NCBI RefSeq assembly: GCF_000247815.1
Contig: NC_021686.1
Location: forward strand, 12,960,562 to 13,024,561
Direction of reading: 5' to 3'
Source: Ficedula albicollis
Lineage: Eukaryota; Chordata; Aves; Passeriformes; Muscicapidae
Length of the DNA stretch: 64,000 nucleotides
Positions 35,090 through 48,130 of this stretch are shown one piece after another (within the stretch, counting starts at the first letter, position 1; each line of letters starts with the position of its first letter). The translations under genes and the position numbers were made by a program. The notes under the pieces are model-generated. The model made no database searches. It saw nothing but the letters and a program-made list of their open reading frames with translations, and was not told the DNA's origin.

Positions 35090-36180
35090 TCCTATTTCCT
35101 TCAGCCTGCCTGGCTCACCAAATAATCACTATTTGCATTTCGAAGGACTTTCCCGCAAATGCGTGTGTCACACTGATACACAGCTTCATTTCCTTTGGAT
35201 GCTCTAGGCCCTATGTTCCAGTCTTGAATATGAAAATCCTGTCTTGGAATGCCAAAGGTCTCAATAAATCCACCAAAAGGAAAACATTTTTTATTATTCT
35301 TGAGTAAAATCAAAACAGACATAACTCTTCGTCGGGAAATGCACCTCTCCAACGAGGGGGAGGTTAAACTACATCCAGAAAGGGTGAAATAAATTGTATC
35401 TTTGCCTTTCTAAATGAAGAGTCATACTCTACTGCACATCTTTGTACAAAATTCCCATTGACACCAATTCCACTTATTTATTGATTGTTTTTTTATGTGC
35501 TCAATGCCATAGCAACGGGCTACATTCCATAAATTAAATGCAACATTGCATTAAGTTAAACTTCTGGCAATGGAGAACACACACAGCACCCGACCCTGTG
35601 CTGCTCCTGAGCACTGATAAATAAACCAGCAATTATCCCAGGCTGAGAAAACGCTGGCAAGGAATTGTGAAAGGCAGTCAGCTTGCACTTCTGGTGGTGG
35701 ATGGGCACAGCACCTCCACGTGCACACAGAATCACACAGAGTGTGGCACATCACAGAGCGGGGCCCTCAGTCTGCAGCCAGCAGGAACATTGCTTGGCTT
35801 GCTGCTGGTGTGACACTATTTAGCTCCAAGCTACTCCTCACATGTGTAAAATTAAGCAAATGAGCAAAGAGAGAAGTCCTGGATCATCAGAATAACTACA
35901 GCTCGTCTGCATTTATGGGTGTCATTCATTTTAGTGACATCATTGCTCCATGGTAACGAGTATATTTTAGATTGGAGAAATAGATGGCATGAAAAATAGA
36001 TTAGTTTTATTTAGATAGATTATATCATTATATAAATAGATAGACCACTCTATTTGTACTCATCTTCCACCTCCTGGTTAATAGGACACAGTTTTATTTA
36101 TAGATAGAGGTGCAGGAAATGTTTCCATGTAAATGTTTCATAATTCTGCTGTGTTTCTGTTATTTCATTTTATTTTAATG
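35090..36180. promoter_or_regulatory. Large candidate conserved non-coding region
   Basis: About 1 kb of complex AT-rich sequence. Between 35100 and 35560 CpGs survive in AT context (TTTCGAAGG, TTCCCGCAAATGCGTG, TTCGTCGGG, GCAACGGGC). Homeodomain/forkhead-like words include CACTTATTTATTGATTG and CATAAATTAAATGCAACATT, and CCATAGCAACGGG resembles an RFX half-site. From 35990 to 36130 it becomes a degenerate ATAGAT-rich stretch. It probably contains several elements. Confidence 0.42.
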
Positions 36181-36764
36181 TGTCACCCTGATTGTACCAA
36201 TCTGAGCTAGGTAATATGCTGGTGCAAAGAGGAGAGTATTTCAGGGTTGTCCAGATGGACCCAAAATGGGGAACACTCAGAGAGCAGATATACCCCATGT
36301 ATTGCACGTGGGAGAATAAGGACCAAAGCTGGGTCCTGGAGGGACACCAAGGAGGCTTCAAGCAGGGAATTACTAATTTGGGTTATGCTAAAAAACAAAA
36401 AAATGGGAATGAGGAAGGGAGGGCACAGGGGGGCACAGACATTTGTCTGTCCAATCTGGGGCCACTAAGCAGTCAGAAAATGCCATCTGTCCCCCCTGCA
36501 TGGTCAGAAATGGAGGGAAACCCAAGGTGCTGTTGGAAGAAGGATCCTGTCCACAGGCTGGGACCCACAGCCTTCAGGTGGGGGTGACACCCAACAGACT
36601 CCTGGTTCCCACATGGCATTTTGGGTGTCCTGTGAACATGCCAGCATTGCTTTCCCCTGGATGGCACAGGCAGCCCAAACCTTTTTCCCATGCAGCCTCC
36701 CACCTTGGCCAAGAAACACAACAGCACCTTGTCCACAACAACTCCTCAGAGACTGAAACCACCA
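36181..36764. other. Non-coding intergenic stretch
   Basis: Unique sequence before the minisatellite. No gene is recognised. Confidence 0.5.
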
Positions 36765-37136
36765 GACCAGGTGGGACAGAGCCTTGACTGTGCTGGGTAA
36801 AGGTGCAAACCCCAGCAGCCAGATGGGGCAGAGCCTTGACTGCATTAGGTAAAGGTGCAAAGCCCAGCACCCAGGTGGGACAGAGCAGTTTCAGTGCTCC
36901 ATAAAGGTGCAAACACCAGCACCCAGATGGGACACAGCCTTGACTGCATTAGGTAAAGGTGCAAACCCCAGCCCCCAGGTGGGACAGAGCCCTTTCTGTG
37001 CTCCATAAAGCACAAACCCCAGCACCCAGGTAGCACAGAGCCCTTTCTGTGCTACAAAAAGGAACAAACCCCAGCACCCAGCTGGCACAGAGCCCTTCCT
37101 GTGCTCCATAAAGGTGCAAACCCCAGCACCCAGGTG
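36765..37136 (+). repeat. Diverged left flank of the 52-bp minisatellite
   Basis: Seven or so degenerate copies related to the core unit (CAGCACCCAGGTGGGACAGA and variants). They differ in the middle: GACTGCATTAGGTAAAGGTG and TGCTCCATAAAGGTG alternate. Divergence decreases towards the core. Confidence 0.9.
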
Positions 37137-38124
37137 GCACAGAGCCCTTTCTGTGCTACAAAAAGGAACAAACCCCAGCACCCAGGTGGCACAGAGCCCT
37201 TTCTGTGCTACAAAAAGGAACAAACCCCAGCACCCAGGTGGCACAGAGCCCTTTCTGTGCTACAAAAAGGAACAAACCCCAGCACCCAGGTGGCACAGAG
37301 CCCTTTCTGTGCTACAAAAAGGAACAAACCCCAGCACCCAGGTGGCACAGAGCCCTTTCTGTGCTACAAAAAGGAACAAACCCCAGCACCCAGGTGGCAC
37401 AGAGCCCTTTCTGTGCTACAAAAAGGAACAAACCCCAGCACCCAGGTGGCACAGAGCCCTTTCTGTGCTACAAAAAGGAACAAACCCCAGCACCCAGGTG
37501 GCACAGAGCCCTTTCTGTGCTACAAAAAGGAACAAACCCCAGCACCCAGGTGGCACAGAGCCCTTTCTGTGCTACAAAAAGGAACAAACCCCAGCACCCA
37601 GGTGGCACAGAGCCCTTTCTGTGCTACAAAAAGGAACAAACCCCAGCACCCAGGTGGCACAGAGCCCTTTCTGTGCTACAAAAAGGAACAAACCCCAGCA
37701 CCCAGGTGGCACAGAGCCCTTTCTGTGCTACAAAAAGGAACAAACCCCAGCACCCAGGTGGCACAGAGCCCTTTCTGTGCTACAAAAAGGAACAAACCCC
37801 AGCACCCAGGTGGCACAGAGCCCTTTCTGTGCTACAAAAAGGAACAAACCCCAGCACCCAGGTGGCACAGAGCCCTTTCTGTGCTACAAAAAGGAACAAA
37901 CCCCAGCACCCAGGTGGCACAGAGCCCTTTCTGTGCTACAAAAAGGAACAAACCCCAGCACCCAGGTGGCACAGAGCCCTTTCTGTGCTACAAAAAGGAA
38001 CAAACCCCAGCACCCAGGTGGCACAGAGCCCTTTCTGTGCTACAAAAAGGAACAAACCCCAGCACCCAGGTGGCACAGAGCCCTTTCTGTGCTACAAAAA
38101 GGAACAAACCCCAGCACCCAGGTG
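37137..38124 (+). repeat. 52-bp minisatellite core, 19 identical copies
   Basis: Nineteen head-to-tail copies of a 52-bp unit beginning GCACAGAGCCCTTTCTGTGC, identical as far as I can read (988 bp = 19 x 52). The unit has no stop codon in any plus-strand frame, and because 52 is not a multiple of 3 all three frames read the same 52-residue cycle. This yields three overlapping long open frames (345-415 codons), which I regard as a by-product. A TTTTTGTAG word closes the minus-strand frames. Confidence 0.97.
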
Positions 38125-38172
38125 GCACAGAGCCCTTCCTGTGCTCCATAAAGCACAAAGCCCAGCCCCAGG
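38125..38172 (+). repeat. Diverged right edge of the 52-bp minisatellite
   Basis: One last partial unit with the TGCTCCATAAAG variant seen in the left flank, then single-copy sequence. The array is therefore bounded by variant units on both sides, the usual pattern of a genuine VNTR. Confidence 0.88.
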
Positions 38173-38254
38173 CAGCCCAGCCCATCCTGCCCCGTGCAGG
38201 GTGCTGGGCAGCGGGCCCTGCGTGGCTGGTTCAGCTCCAGCTCCTTCCCCACGC

Positions 38255-38775
38255 GGCTCAATTACAAGCAGACAAGGCAGTGTCACATGTGATTCACAAT
38301 GTCGATTTCATGCTCGCAGTAACCATTTAGGAAAGAGCTGTGGAGGTTTTACATTTGATAAGAAATCAGCAGTGTTTGTGTTTGTAAAAGACCGATCACG
38401 GAGTGTGACAGCTCCGAGAGATTGCTGCGCAGCATTGACTGCACGTCTGTAGTCTGTCATGGACCCATAAGTATTTATTTCAAATGTTGGTGGGTTGTGT
38501 TCTGATGGTGGTGTGGTTTTCTTTCTTTTTTTTTCTTCTTTTTTTTTTTAAACCAGGATGTTTGAAAATAAACTGTCAGTCTCTATTTACAGCTGAACAA
38601 GTAGAAAATACGAGAGATTTTAGGTTAAATTGTCAGTTAACAGAATTCAAAATAGAAAAAAATATGTACAGCGCTTGCTGGTTTATTACCTGCTGGAAAG
38701 AGAGTATAGTTTCTAAATTTAGAGATACAGATGTCTCTCTTTCAGGAAACACAGATTGACTGTAGAGAATATTTC
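38255..38775. promoter_or_regulatory. Candidate conserved non-coding element (strong by composition)
   Basis: Complex sequence with CpGs retained in AT context (AATGTCGATTTC, ATGCTCGCAG, GACCGATCACGG, CTCCGAGAG, TGCGCAGC). It begins with CAATTACAAGCAG and later has TTAGGTTAAATTGTCAG. A T-rich run splits it at 38521-38551. Two adjoining enhancer-like elements are plausible; conservation is inferred. Confidence 0.45.
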
Positions 38776-41128
<2,353 letters not shown>

Positions 41129-42675
41129 ATATATTTAGGGGGGGAAAAAGGAAAGAAAGCATTTTAAATTAATTTCTTAACATCTTGCACATCACAGGGC
41201 CGTGTCATGAGTTTCTGACTGCAGCTGTTGTCTGCTGGAGGTTCACAGCCTGGTAAATATCTCTATAAGCTAAGATGCCTCTGCCTTTCTTCCTGAGATG
41301 TTGCTGAGCCACTGCTGAGAACAACTTCATGCATTTCCTGCTGAGCTTTGCCCCAGGTGTGCTCCCAGGTTTCCTGGGGCATCCCCACCTGGACACTGCT
41401 CCTCTTTTCTATTCCTCAGCAGAGTGCCAAAGCCAGCAGTGCTCAGTGTGACGCTCTGGGAAGGGATGTTAGTTAGCCTGAGTTACCATTCTCATCCTCC
41501 TAACAGGGTGCTCCAAAACCCTTCCCCTCCTCTCCAAGCGCACAGCTCCAGCTGCAGCCCCCTGGCCAGCCCACTCCCAGCAGACCTGCCCCTCACTGAC
41601 CTCCCTGTGACCAGGAGAGACCAGCACATTTCCTGTGACACCTTGTCAAAGCCAGCACCAGAGCCTGCCTGCTCGCAACTCTGAATTTCTCTGTGTTTAT
41701 CCCTTGGAGGGGTTGTTTTGTGGGTTTATTGACTCAATAAGGGTATTGATTTGTTAAGAGCCTTTCTTCCTCCTTTCAGTGGGAAATATTGCTATCTCTT
41801 TCCTCTTCTCTGTACTCCAGGTGAGAAGTTCTTTTAGTGACACCATAAATTTCCATCTCTGCTTTACTCTGCTCTGTAAACAAGTGTTTGCCTGTCCACA
41901 GGGGTTAATTTGGTTGTGTTAAATGCTCTGCAGGTCCCTCTTGGGCTCTGCACTCACAGACTTTCTCCAAAGGAGATTCCCATGCTCACCTTGCAGGCAT
42001 CCTCCATCACCCACTGCATTTCTCCTGGCACCCATTGAGAGCTCCATCCACAGCTGCTTCAAGATCAGGGTGTTGCAACAGCCCACACCAAAGCAGTGTT
42101 CCCAAAAACAACTGGCCATGATTTCCACTGGGAAAAAGGATGACCTGTAGAGACCATTTGAGGGCTAACACATGATAATCACTGTTAAGAATGAATGAAG
42201 GTCATAAGATCATTCCCTCACATCTGTTTTATAAGGCAAGACATTGGTTATTGCTTGCCATTGTCAAGCAGCACTCGGATGTGCTGGTGTCCATAAATGC
42301 AAAAGGTTTTGCTTTCCAGAAATTCATGGTCTCTGAAAGGTTTCCAGTTTTTCTGGATGAGTTCAGCTTGGACTCAGCGAACCTTTCTTCCTAAGGAGAA
42401 AGTGCAGGTCTCAGGGAAAGTACACAGAAAAGTCATCTGTTTCTCAGCTTTTTAGACTCCCAATGCCTATGGATAGGTTTCATTTGCCTTTTATTTCCAT
42501 GACATTCATCTGAAGTCCCAGACACAAGGGGAAAAGAGGAATAAGTGTTTTGGTTCACAGTGTATTTTCAGCTAGAGTAGGATCATCAGCATCCTTGATC
42601 AGATGAACTTCCTTAACCACACTGTTAGGGACCTTTCACTGTGATCCTCCTTTGGCTAATTCTTTCCTTCTTGGG
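41129..42675. other. Non-coding intergenic stretch
   Basis: Unique sequence. No gene or transposon is recognised; the frames present have no domain character. Confidence 0.5.
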
Positions 42676-42826
42676 ATTATGCTCCAGCAGTGAAACAAAC
42701 TATTTTAATCTCTTGGGGTGCCGGAAGAGATTACATCAAGTTCCATTAATCATTATGCTCCAGCAGTGAAACAAACTATTTTATTCTCTTGGGGTGCCGG
42801 AAGAAATTACATCAAGTTCCATTAAT
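42676..42826 (+). repeat. 76-bp tandem duplication, two copies
   Basis: ATTATGCTCCAGCAGTGAAA starts at 42676 and again at 42752, and both copies run to AGTTCCATTAAT. I see two substitutions (TTTTAATC/TTTTATTC and AAGAGATT/AAGAAATT). The unit looks like regulatory-type sequence rather than simple repeat. Confidence 0.93.
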
Positions 42827-42984
42827 GTTTTCCTTGTGAGCCATAGTGGGCTTTGGAGGGCTGGGCTAGAGCTGGACCATCAGCAAGGCTGCTTGGCTGG
42901 CTACTGGTCCTGAAACCAGTCCCACCGGGCTGGATCCATCCCGTCCTCCCCTGGGCTGCACGATTTGAGCGTCGTGCCATAAAG

Positions 42985-43770
42985 GAGTTAATTTTCAGAG
43001 TATTGCAGCACTGCACGAGCCTGGGGAGTCAGCAGGGAGCAATACAACCCCAAGCCCATGAAATACTTGGGAAATTCACTCTTGTGTGCCCATATCCCTC
43101 AAAAGCCTCCTGAGCTGTCAGTGTTATGGATCATGGGGAGGCTGGTGGTGCCGAGGCACCATCGCAGCCACCGAAGGTCTTATGAAACTGTAGGAAACAT
43201 AATCCCAGAAGGTGCTGTGTCAGCTCCATTATTTATCCAGCAGCACAGCTCTGTAGGCAGTGGAAGCACAGCTAATGCAACACAGAGGCTGCGCTATCTC
43301 TTGGGTATCAGCATCTTGGCCGTGATCTTTGCTCCACTGAATGGAGGGAGGAGAGGGTGCCCTTGTCTTGGCAATGCCGAAAAACAATCCAATGACTCAA
43401 ATCGGAGAGTCCTTTGGATAATGTCAGCACAGCATAGTGCACCATCATCAGATGAGAGGCATTGGAATTGAGTGAAAATACCCCAGAAGAGGAAGGAGAT
43501 CTGGCCTGGGTATGCTGTAGGAAACACCAGGGCTGTATTTTTGTGATTAGAGGAGATAGAAAAGCCAACACACTCCTGCAAAATATTTATCCTCGAGTGT
43601 TCCATAGCAGGCACTCTACCAGGACTGATTTGGATGCAGCCCAAATGCCTTTGCACTAGAATTTGAATCAGTCACCCAAAGGTTTGAACCATCCAGTCGA
43701 GTGGCATAAAACGCCAATTATGCAGCCAGCGATTTCCACCCCACTGCCCCAAGAGAAACCCTGATGTCTG
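42985..43770. promoter_or_regulatory. Candidate conserved non-coding region
   Basis: Complex sequence with retained CpGs. From 43290 to 43480 it has words such as GCATCTTGGCCGTGATC and CAAATCGGAGAGTCC. From 43580 to 43735 it has ATTTATCCTCGAGTG, CAGTCGAGTGGC and AAACGCCAATTATGCAGCC. The plus strand is open from 43058 to 43471 (137 codons), but no protein family is recognisable. Probably regulatory. Confidence 0.38.
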
Positions 43771-44094
43771 ATCCCGTGGGTCACTGTGGGAAACAGCAGG
43801 TAAAAGCAAGCTCAGGAATACTGCCTGCAACAGCAACACAACATCTGCTGCACCAAACCTGCCTCTGGATGCTGAGCTGACTTACTCCTGCCTTCCGCTG
43901 GTGTGAGAGATGAATCAGAGCCTTGGTGTGCTCAGTGAACATATGTCCCAGCAGCTGCTGTGGAGCTCTGCTGGAACCCAGTTGTGCGAGCAGCAGGTTC
44001 GGCTGGGTTTCCTCAAACCCAGAGTGCCACAGAAGGCTTTAATAGGCTGTTTGGTGCGTGTTGGGAAGCACCCAGAGGATAACCCAACCACCAG

Positions 44095-44330
44095 CAATAA
44101 ACAACACTGCTTTACAAAGAACAAGTCACGCCAGACCAACTAGATAGCTTTTTTCTTTTTTTTTTTTTTTTTTTTTTGGATCAAATTACAAAATTAGTGG
44201 ATGAGAAGTCTTACAGAAGATGTAATGCATCCAGACTTCAGCAGAGCATTTGATATTGATCCTTGCAAAATGCTACTTGAGAAACTCATCCGGACTGCCT
44301 TAGATATGGGCAATAACAGCACTGCAGATC
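44095..44330 (+). mobile_element. Decayed LINE reverse-transcriptase fragment, CR1-like
   Basis: Pieces of a non-LTR retrotransposon ORF2 appear in order: KSRQTN (44123-44140), LVDE (44194-44205) and a DFSRAFD palm motif followed by KMLLEKL (44234-44290). LVDE is in a different frame from the other two, and a stop codon and a T-rich run (44152-44177) interrupt the region, so it is dead. The order matches the fingers-palm region of CR1/Jockey-type LINEs, the common LINEs of birds. Neither the 3' end nor a boundary is visible. Confidence 0.55.
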
Positions 44331-46369
44331 GAAAAGCATCAGCCAGGCTGTGAACAGGGAGGAGACATCAAGGGCCAGCAGCACCCTGATGTACAGGAGA
44401 TGCATCACAGGGCCAGCTTTCCACAGAAATGTGGGACATGGGCTGATGGGGACAGGGCAATTCAACCACAGATTGACCTGAAAGGACCTAAACAGGACCT
44501 TCCTAAAAAATATGTCCATGGGGACATCATTGTTGAGGTGGTGGTCTTCTCTCTGCCTTGGAAATAAGGTGATTTGATTTGACTGGGCTGATTTGACAAC
44601 ACAAGAGATGGAGGTGAGCAAGACTGTTTTCGAAGCAAAGAACTGCTCATCCTGGCCAAATCTCTGCTCCAAAACCCACCATCAACTTCCCTTGGCCTCA
44701 GGACTGCTCATTCAAATATATATATATATATATATTTAATGCTGTTTTATTTTTACAACAACTTCTGTTGATGAGGACCACGGGCAGAGAAGACTTTGGG
44801 AAGTTTTGCTGTGAGTGAGAGGCAGCTGGGGCAGGCACTCTGGCGGGGCTGACAGGGGTTGCCTGGCGCAGTTTGGCAGCTGTCACATCTCCCTGCCAGA
44901 CAAGGCTGACCTCCAGCCTGGGACCCTGTAGCAGGAAGCAAAACACATGTCTGGCACATGAGCTGTAGAAAAAGGCCCACTTCTGTTGTCACCAGCAGAA
45001 AAACTGACACTTGCAGGAGCTGACATCCTCCTGAGCATCCAGGCAGATCCATGGTCATGAACCTGGGTTTTGGCATCCCAGCAAAGGCATCAGTCTCTCA
45101 CATGAGGTGCAGACTTGCTGCCCAGTCTTTCATTGAAGGAGCAAATTGCAAAGAGGGGTTTGACCATCAATCCTTTTTAAGATCATTGTTCTTGCTTCCA
45201 GCTCTCATCAAACAAGGACAACCCTCCATAAAATCCCCCTGCCAAGTAAAATCCATGTGGGAAGGAAACAGACATTTTAGACACAAGCTTCTTAGTTGTT
45301 TACCCTCCTGCTCAACCTCTGATTAGACTTCGGACTCTTAGTGTCTCCACCCTGCTCGCTCTCTTTTACCCTGTTCTTCCTTCCAGCCCATCTCCCAAAC
45401 AAGAGCAGCCTGTCCCTGCATCCTACTCCAGCAACAAGTGCCCCAGGCACTGCTGATCTCACTCAAAGCAATCCCATTGCCATCAAATCATGTCTGATCA
45501 TGCCATTAATCTGATTATTTACTGTGTGTGTACTTGAATCCTTTGATTGCTTCTGCACCTACAGAGATGTTGATATGCATGTTGGTAAAAAGGCCGGGGG
45601 GAAAGAAATCCAGTCAAATAAATAAATAAATTCTTCTGTATCCTGTTGGAAAAGTGTTGGATCTAGGTACACAAGCACACTTAACAGGTCAAGCACTCAA
45701 TCAGCAGCCAGGGTGAGGTTTTGCCAAGCTGGCATGAGTGGGATGGCACCTCTTGGAGAGGAATGGCCAGGTGGGAAGTAGCTGTGAGCTGGCATCACGT
45801 GGGTCCCACCAGCTTGTCCACCTGGAGAATTCCTGCATCCACTGAGGTTTTCCAACTCCAAAAAGGTGTCTTTTATTTAATCCAGCTGATGAAGGACCTC
45901 AATAAACTCCCAGTTCTCAGTATTTCCCATCCTCCTGGTCCTTCTCAGGCGTGTGCCAGCTCCTCATCTACCCAAATACCCTCTTTGCAGAGCCATTTTG
46001 CATGACTGCAGGATTGCAGCGTCCTTTGGTCACCTGTCCATCCTAAAGCCAAGGGGTCAGGACAGCTGTGCCAGCCTTCCAGCAGCACCCCATCCCTTGT
46101 GGGCTATCTCTTATGGCAAATCATGGTTCCTACATCCTTCACATGTGTGCTTCCCCTCTGCTGCCCATCTCTCCCACTCTGGAGCCTGTGCTCCCATCAC
46201 TGGGACAGGCAAACATCATCTGATTGCTGGACCAGAGGCAGAGGGCAGCATGTGGGGACCAGGGAGGGCCAAATCAGGTTTGTTTCCCTGATAAAACTTG
46301 GGAAGGATTATGGTCTCTTTAAGCCTGTCTCCACAGCCCTCCAGCTCCCCGTGCGCTGACCCAGTCGTG
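44331..46369. other. Non-coding intergenic stretch
   Basis: Unique sequence with an enhancer-like word group near 45490-45580 (GCCATTAATCTGATTATTTAC), an AAAT repeat near 45617-45632 and an AT microsatellite listed separately. No gene is recognised. Confidence 0.5.
44716..44735 (+). repeat. (AT)n microsatellite
   Basis: Ten AT dinucleotides in a row, ending in TTTAAT. Confidence 0.95.
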
Positions 46370-46630
46370 TGCTGTATTAGAATTGTAGAGTAATAAATGA
46401 ACAGTGGAGGGGTTTGTAATGATGATTAGGGACTGAAATTGGTTCAGATTTACAGTGTCACTCAGGAGCGGAGGCAGAGGGGGAAGGCATTCTGCGCGGC
46501 CTAATGGATCCATCAACTCGTTTTGGCTGCTCGGTGGGCCGCGCAGGGTCACCAGGCTTTCCGCTGGCAGCACAAAGCACTTCAATTTTGTTAGGAAATG
46601 TATCAATTTAACTGACTTGAGCAGTGCACG

Positions 46631-46714
46631 GCGGAAAAAAAAAATAAAAAAAAATAAAAAAAAAAGACGGGGGAGGGGGGGAAGCAGGGAGGAGGAAGAA
46701 AAAAAAAAAAAAAA
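46631..46714 (+). repeat. A/G-rich low-complexity tract
   Basis: Long A-runs with sparse T, then G-runs (GGGGGAGGGGGGG) and a final A-run. It is nearly all purine and could be a site of slippage or unusual DNA structure. Confidence 0.9.
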
Positions 46715-46810
46715 CTAATGAATCTGGACTCAATTTTCCGCCACACTGCCTCTGCGAACTGTCGGAAACAATGTCTGCGGTCGGGGTGAAGGCAGCGCCG
46801 ATAGGCTGCC

Positions 46811-46867
46811 CGCACCGCCGAGACGCGCTGCCCCCCCCCCCCCCCCGCACCGCCGAGACGCGCTGCC
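46811..46867 (+). repeat. C16 run between two identical 21-bp direct repeats
   Basis: GCACCGCCGAGACGCGCTGC occurs at 46812 and again at 46847, separated only by the C-run (46831-46846). Such an exact copy on both sides of a C-run suggests a misassembled junction, in miniature like the larger C tracts. Confidence 0.93.
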
Positions 46868-47220
46868 TCCCGCCAGCCACCGGCCAGCGCTGCCACTCTC
46901 CTAACAATGATGTCATTAAAGGTAAATTGGCCTCTATTTCAGCAGGATGATAGTGCTAATTGAGTGGGAAAATATAATATAGGGAGCTGTTGTCTGCAGT
47001 TAAAGGGAGGAGGGGGACAGATTAAATGGCCTACAATAGTGGGTGTCAGGCACGGCAGATGTTGCTTTCCGCTGATAACTGCGCTGACATATCTCGAGCT
47101 TGTCAAGGCGGAGGTTTTCAGAGAGACTTACAGCAAAAGGCAGCAGATGGCCCTCCTGAATGGGAATGAAGTGCTTAAACAGGCTGGCTGCTGAAGGCAG
47201 CTAGTTTGTAAATAGAGGAG

Positions 47221-47715
<495 letters not shown>

Positions 47716-47746
47716 ACCCTGAGACAATGAAACTTTTCATGAGAAA

Positions 47747-48130
47747 TGTGTCCCCTCACCCAAACCCCTGTTATCATTTAGGATTTCTATTGGTCTTTAC
47801 CTTTACTAGATGATTGGTCTTTTCTCACCTAGAATCTCAAAGTAATTGGATAGTTCTCAATTTATAATTTTACTGGTTAGAATCCCAATCCCCCTAAAAC
47901 CTATAAAAACCCTTTGCTGTGCTATGTATCCGGATTTTGCTGGTAGAACCCTTCGAAGAAATAGAGCTGCCTTCGGAACCCCTACGGCAACTCCCAAAGT
48001 CTCATTCCTGGCTAGCTGAGAAGCTGAATTCTGCCTTGGGGGCCCTCAGAGCTACCTGGACCCTGTAGCAGCCTGAAGCTAGAACCACCCTAGCCCAGGC
48101 AGCTACAGGCAACCCCGCTGGGCCACCATG
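47747..48130 (+). mobile_element. Probable solitary retroviral LTR
   Basis: Sequence with LTR organisation. An upstream AT-rich part carries two ATTGG (inverted CCAAT) words near 47788 and 47814 and a third at 47846. These are followed by CCTATAAAAACC (TATA box, 47902), a region ending in GAAATAGAGC (a degenerate AATAAA-type signal at 47960) and a further GC-richer part. No gag, pol or env follows, so it would be a solo LTR. Boundaries are uncertain: the left could be TGTGTCCCC at 47747, and the right lies between about 48046 and 48130. No clear target-site duplication was found. It inserted at the edge of the CpG island. Confidence 0.6.
47902..47908 (+). promoter_or_regulatory. TATA box of the LTR
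   Basis: TATAAAA in the context CCTATAAAAACCC, about 58 bp before the degenerate polyadenylation signal, the spacing expected within a short LTR R region. Confidence 0.55.

Larger units (their letters stand above)
46370..47220. promoter_or_regulatory. Candidate conserved regulatory region upstream of the CpG island
   Basis: Complex sequence with retained CpGs and enhancer-type words: GTAATGATGATTAGGG, AGCACTTCAATTTTG, CAATTTTCCGCC, AACAATGATGTCATTAAAGG, GTGCTAATTGAGTGGG and CTTTCCGCTGATAACTGCG. An A/G-rich tract (46631-46714) and a C16 tract (46831-46846) interrupt it. It leads straight into the CpG island. Conservation is inferred. Confidence 0.45.

Noticed and set aside
35101..35352. 83-codon minus-strand frame as a conserved exon
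   Set aside because: The peptide matches nothing I recognise; AT-rich regulatory DNA is the simpler reading.
36765..38172. 52-bp array as a CRISPR array
   Set aside because: The repeats are contiguous with no unique spacers, and the genome is vertebrate in character.
37101..38452. Three overlapping frames of 345-415 codons as a repeat protein gene
   Set aside because: They exist because the 52-bp minisatellite unit lacks stops in all plus frames. Equal openness in three frames argues against selection for one protein.
43058..43471. 137-codon plus-strand frame
   Set aside because: No recognisable protein family, and it lies within a block that looks regulatory.
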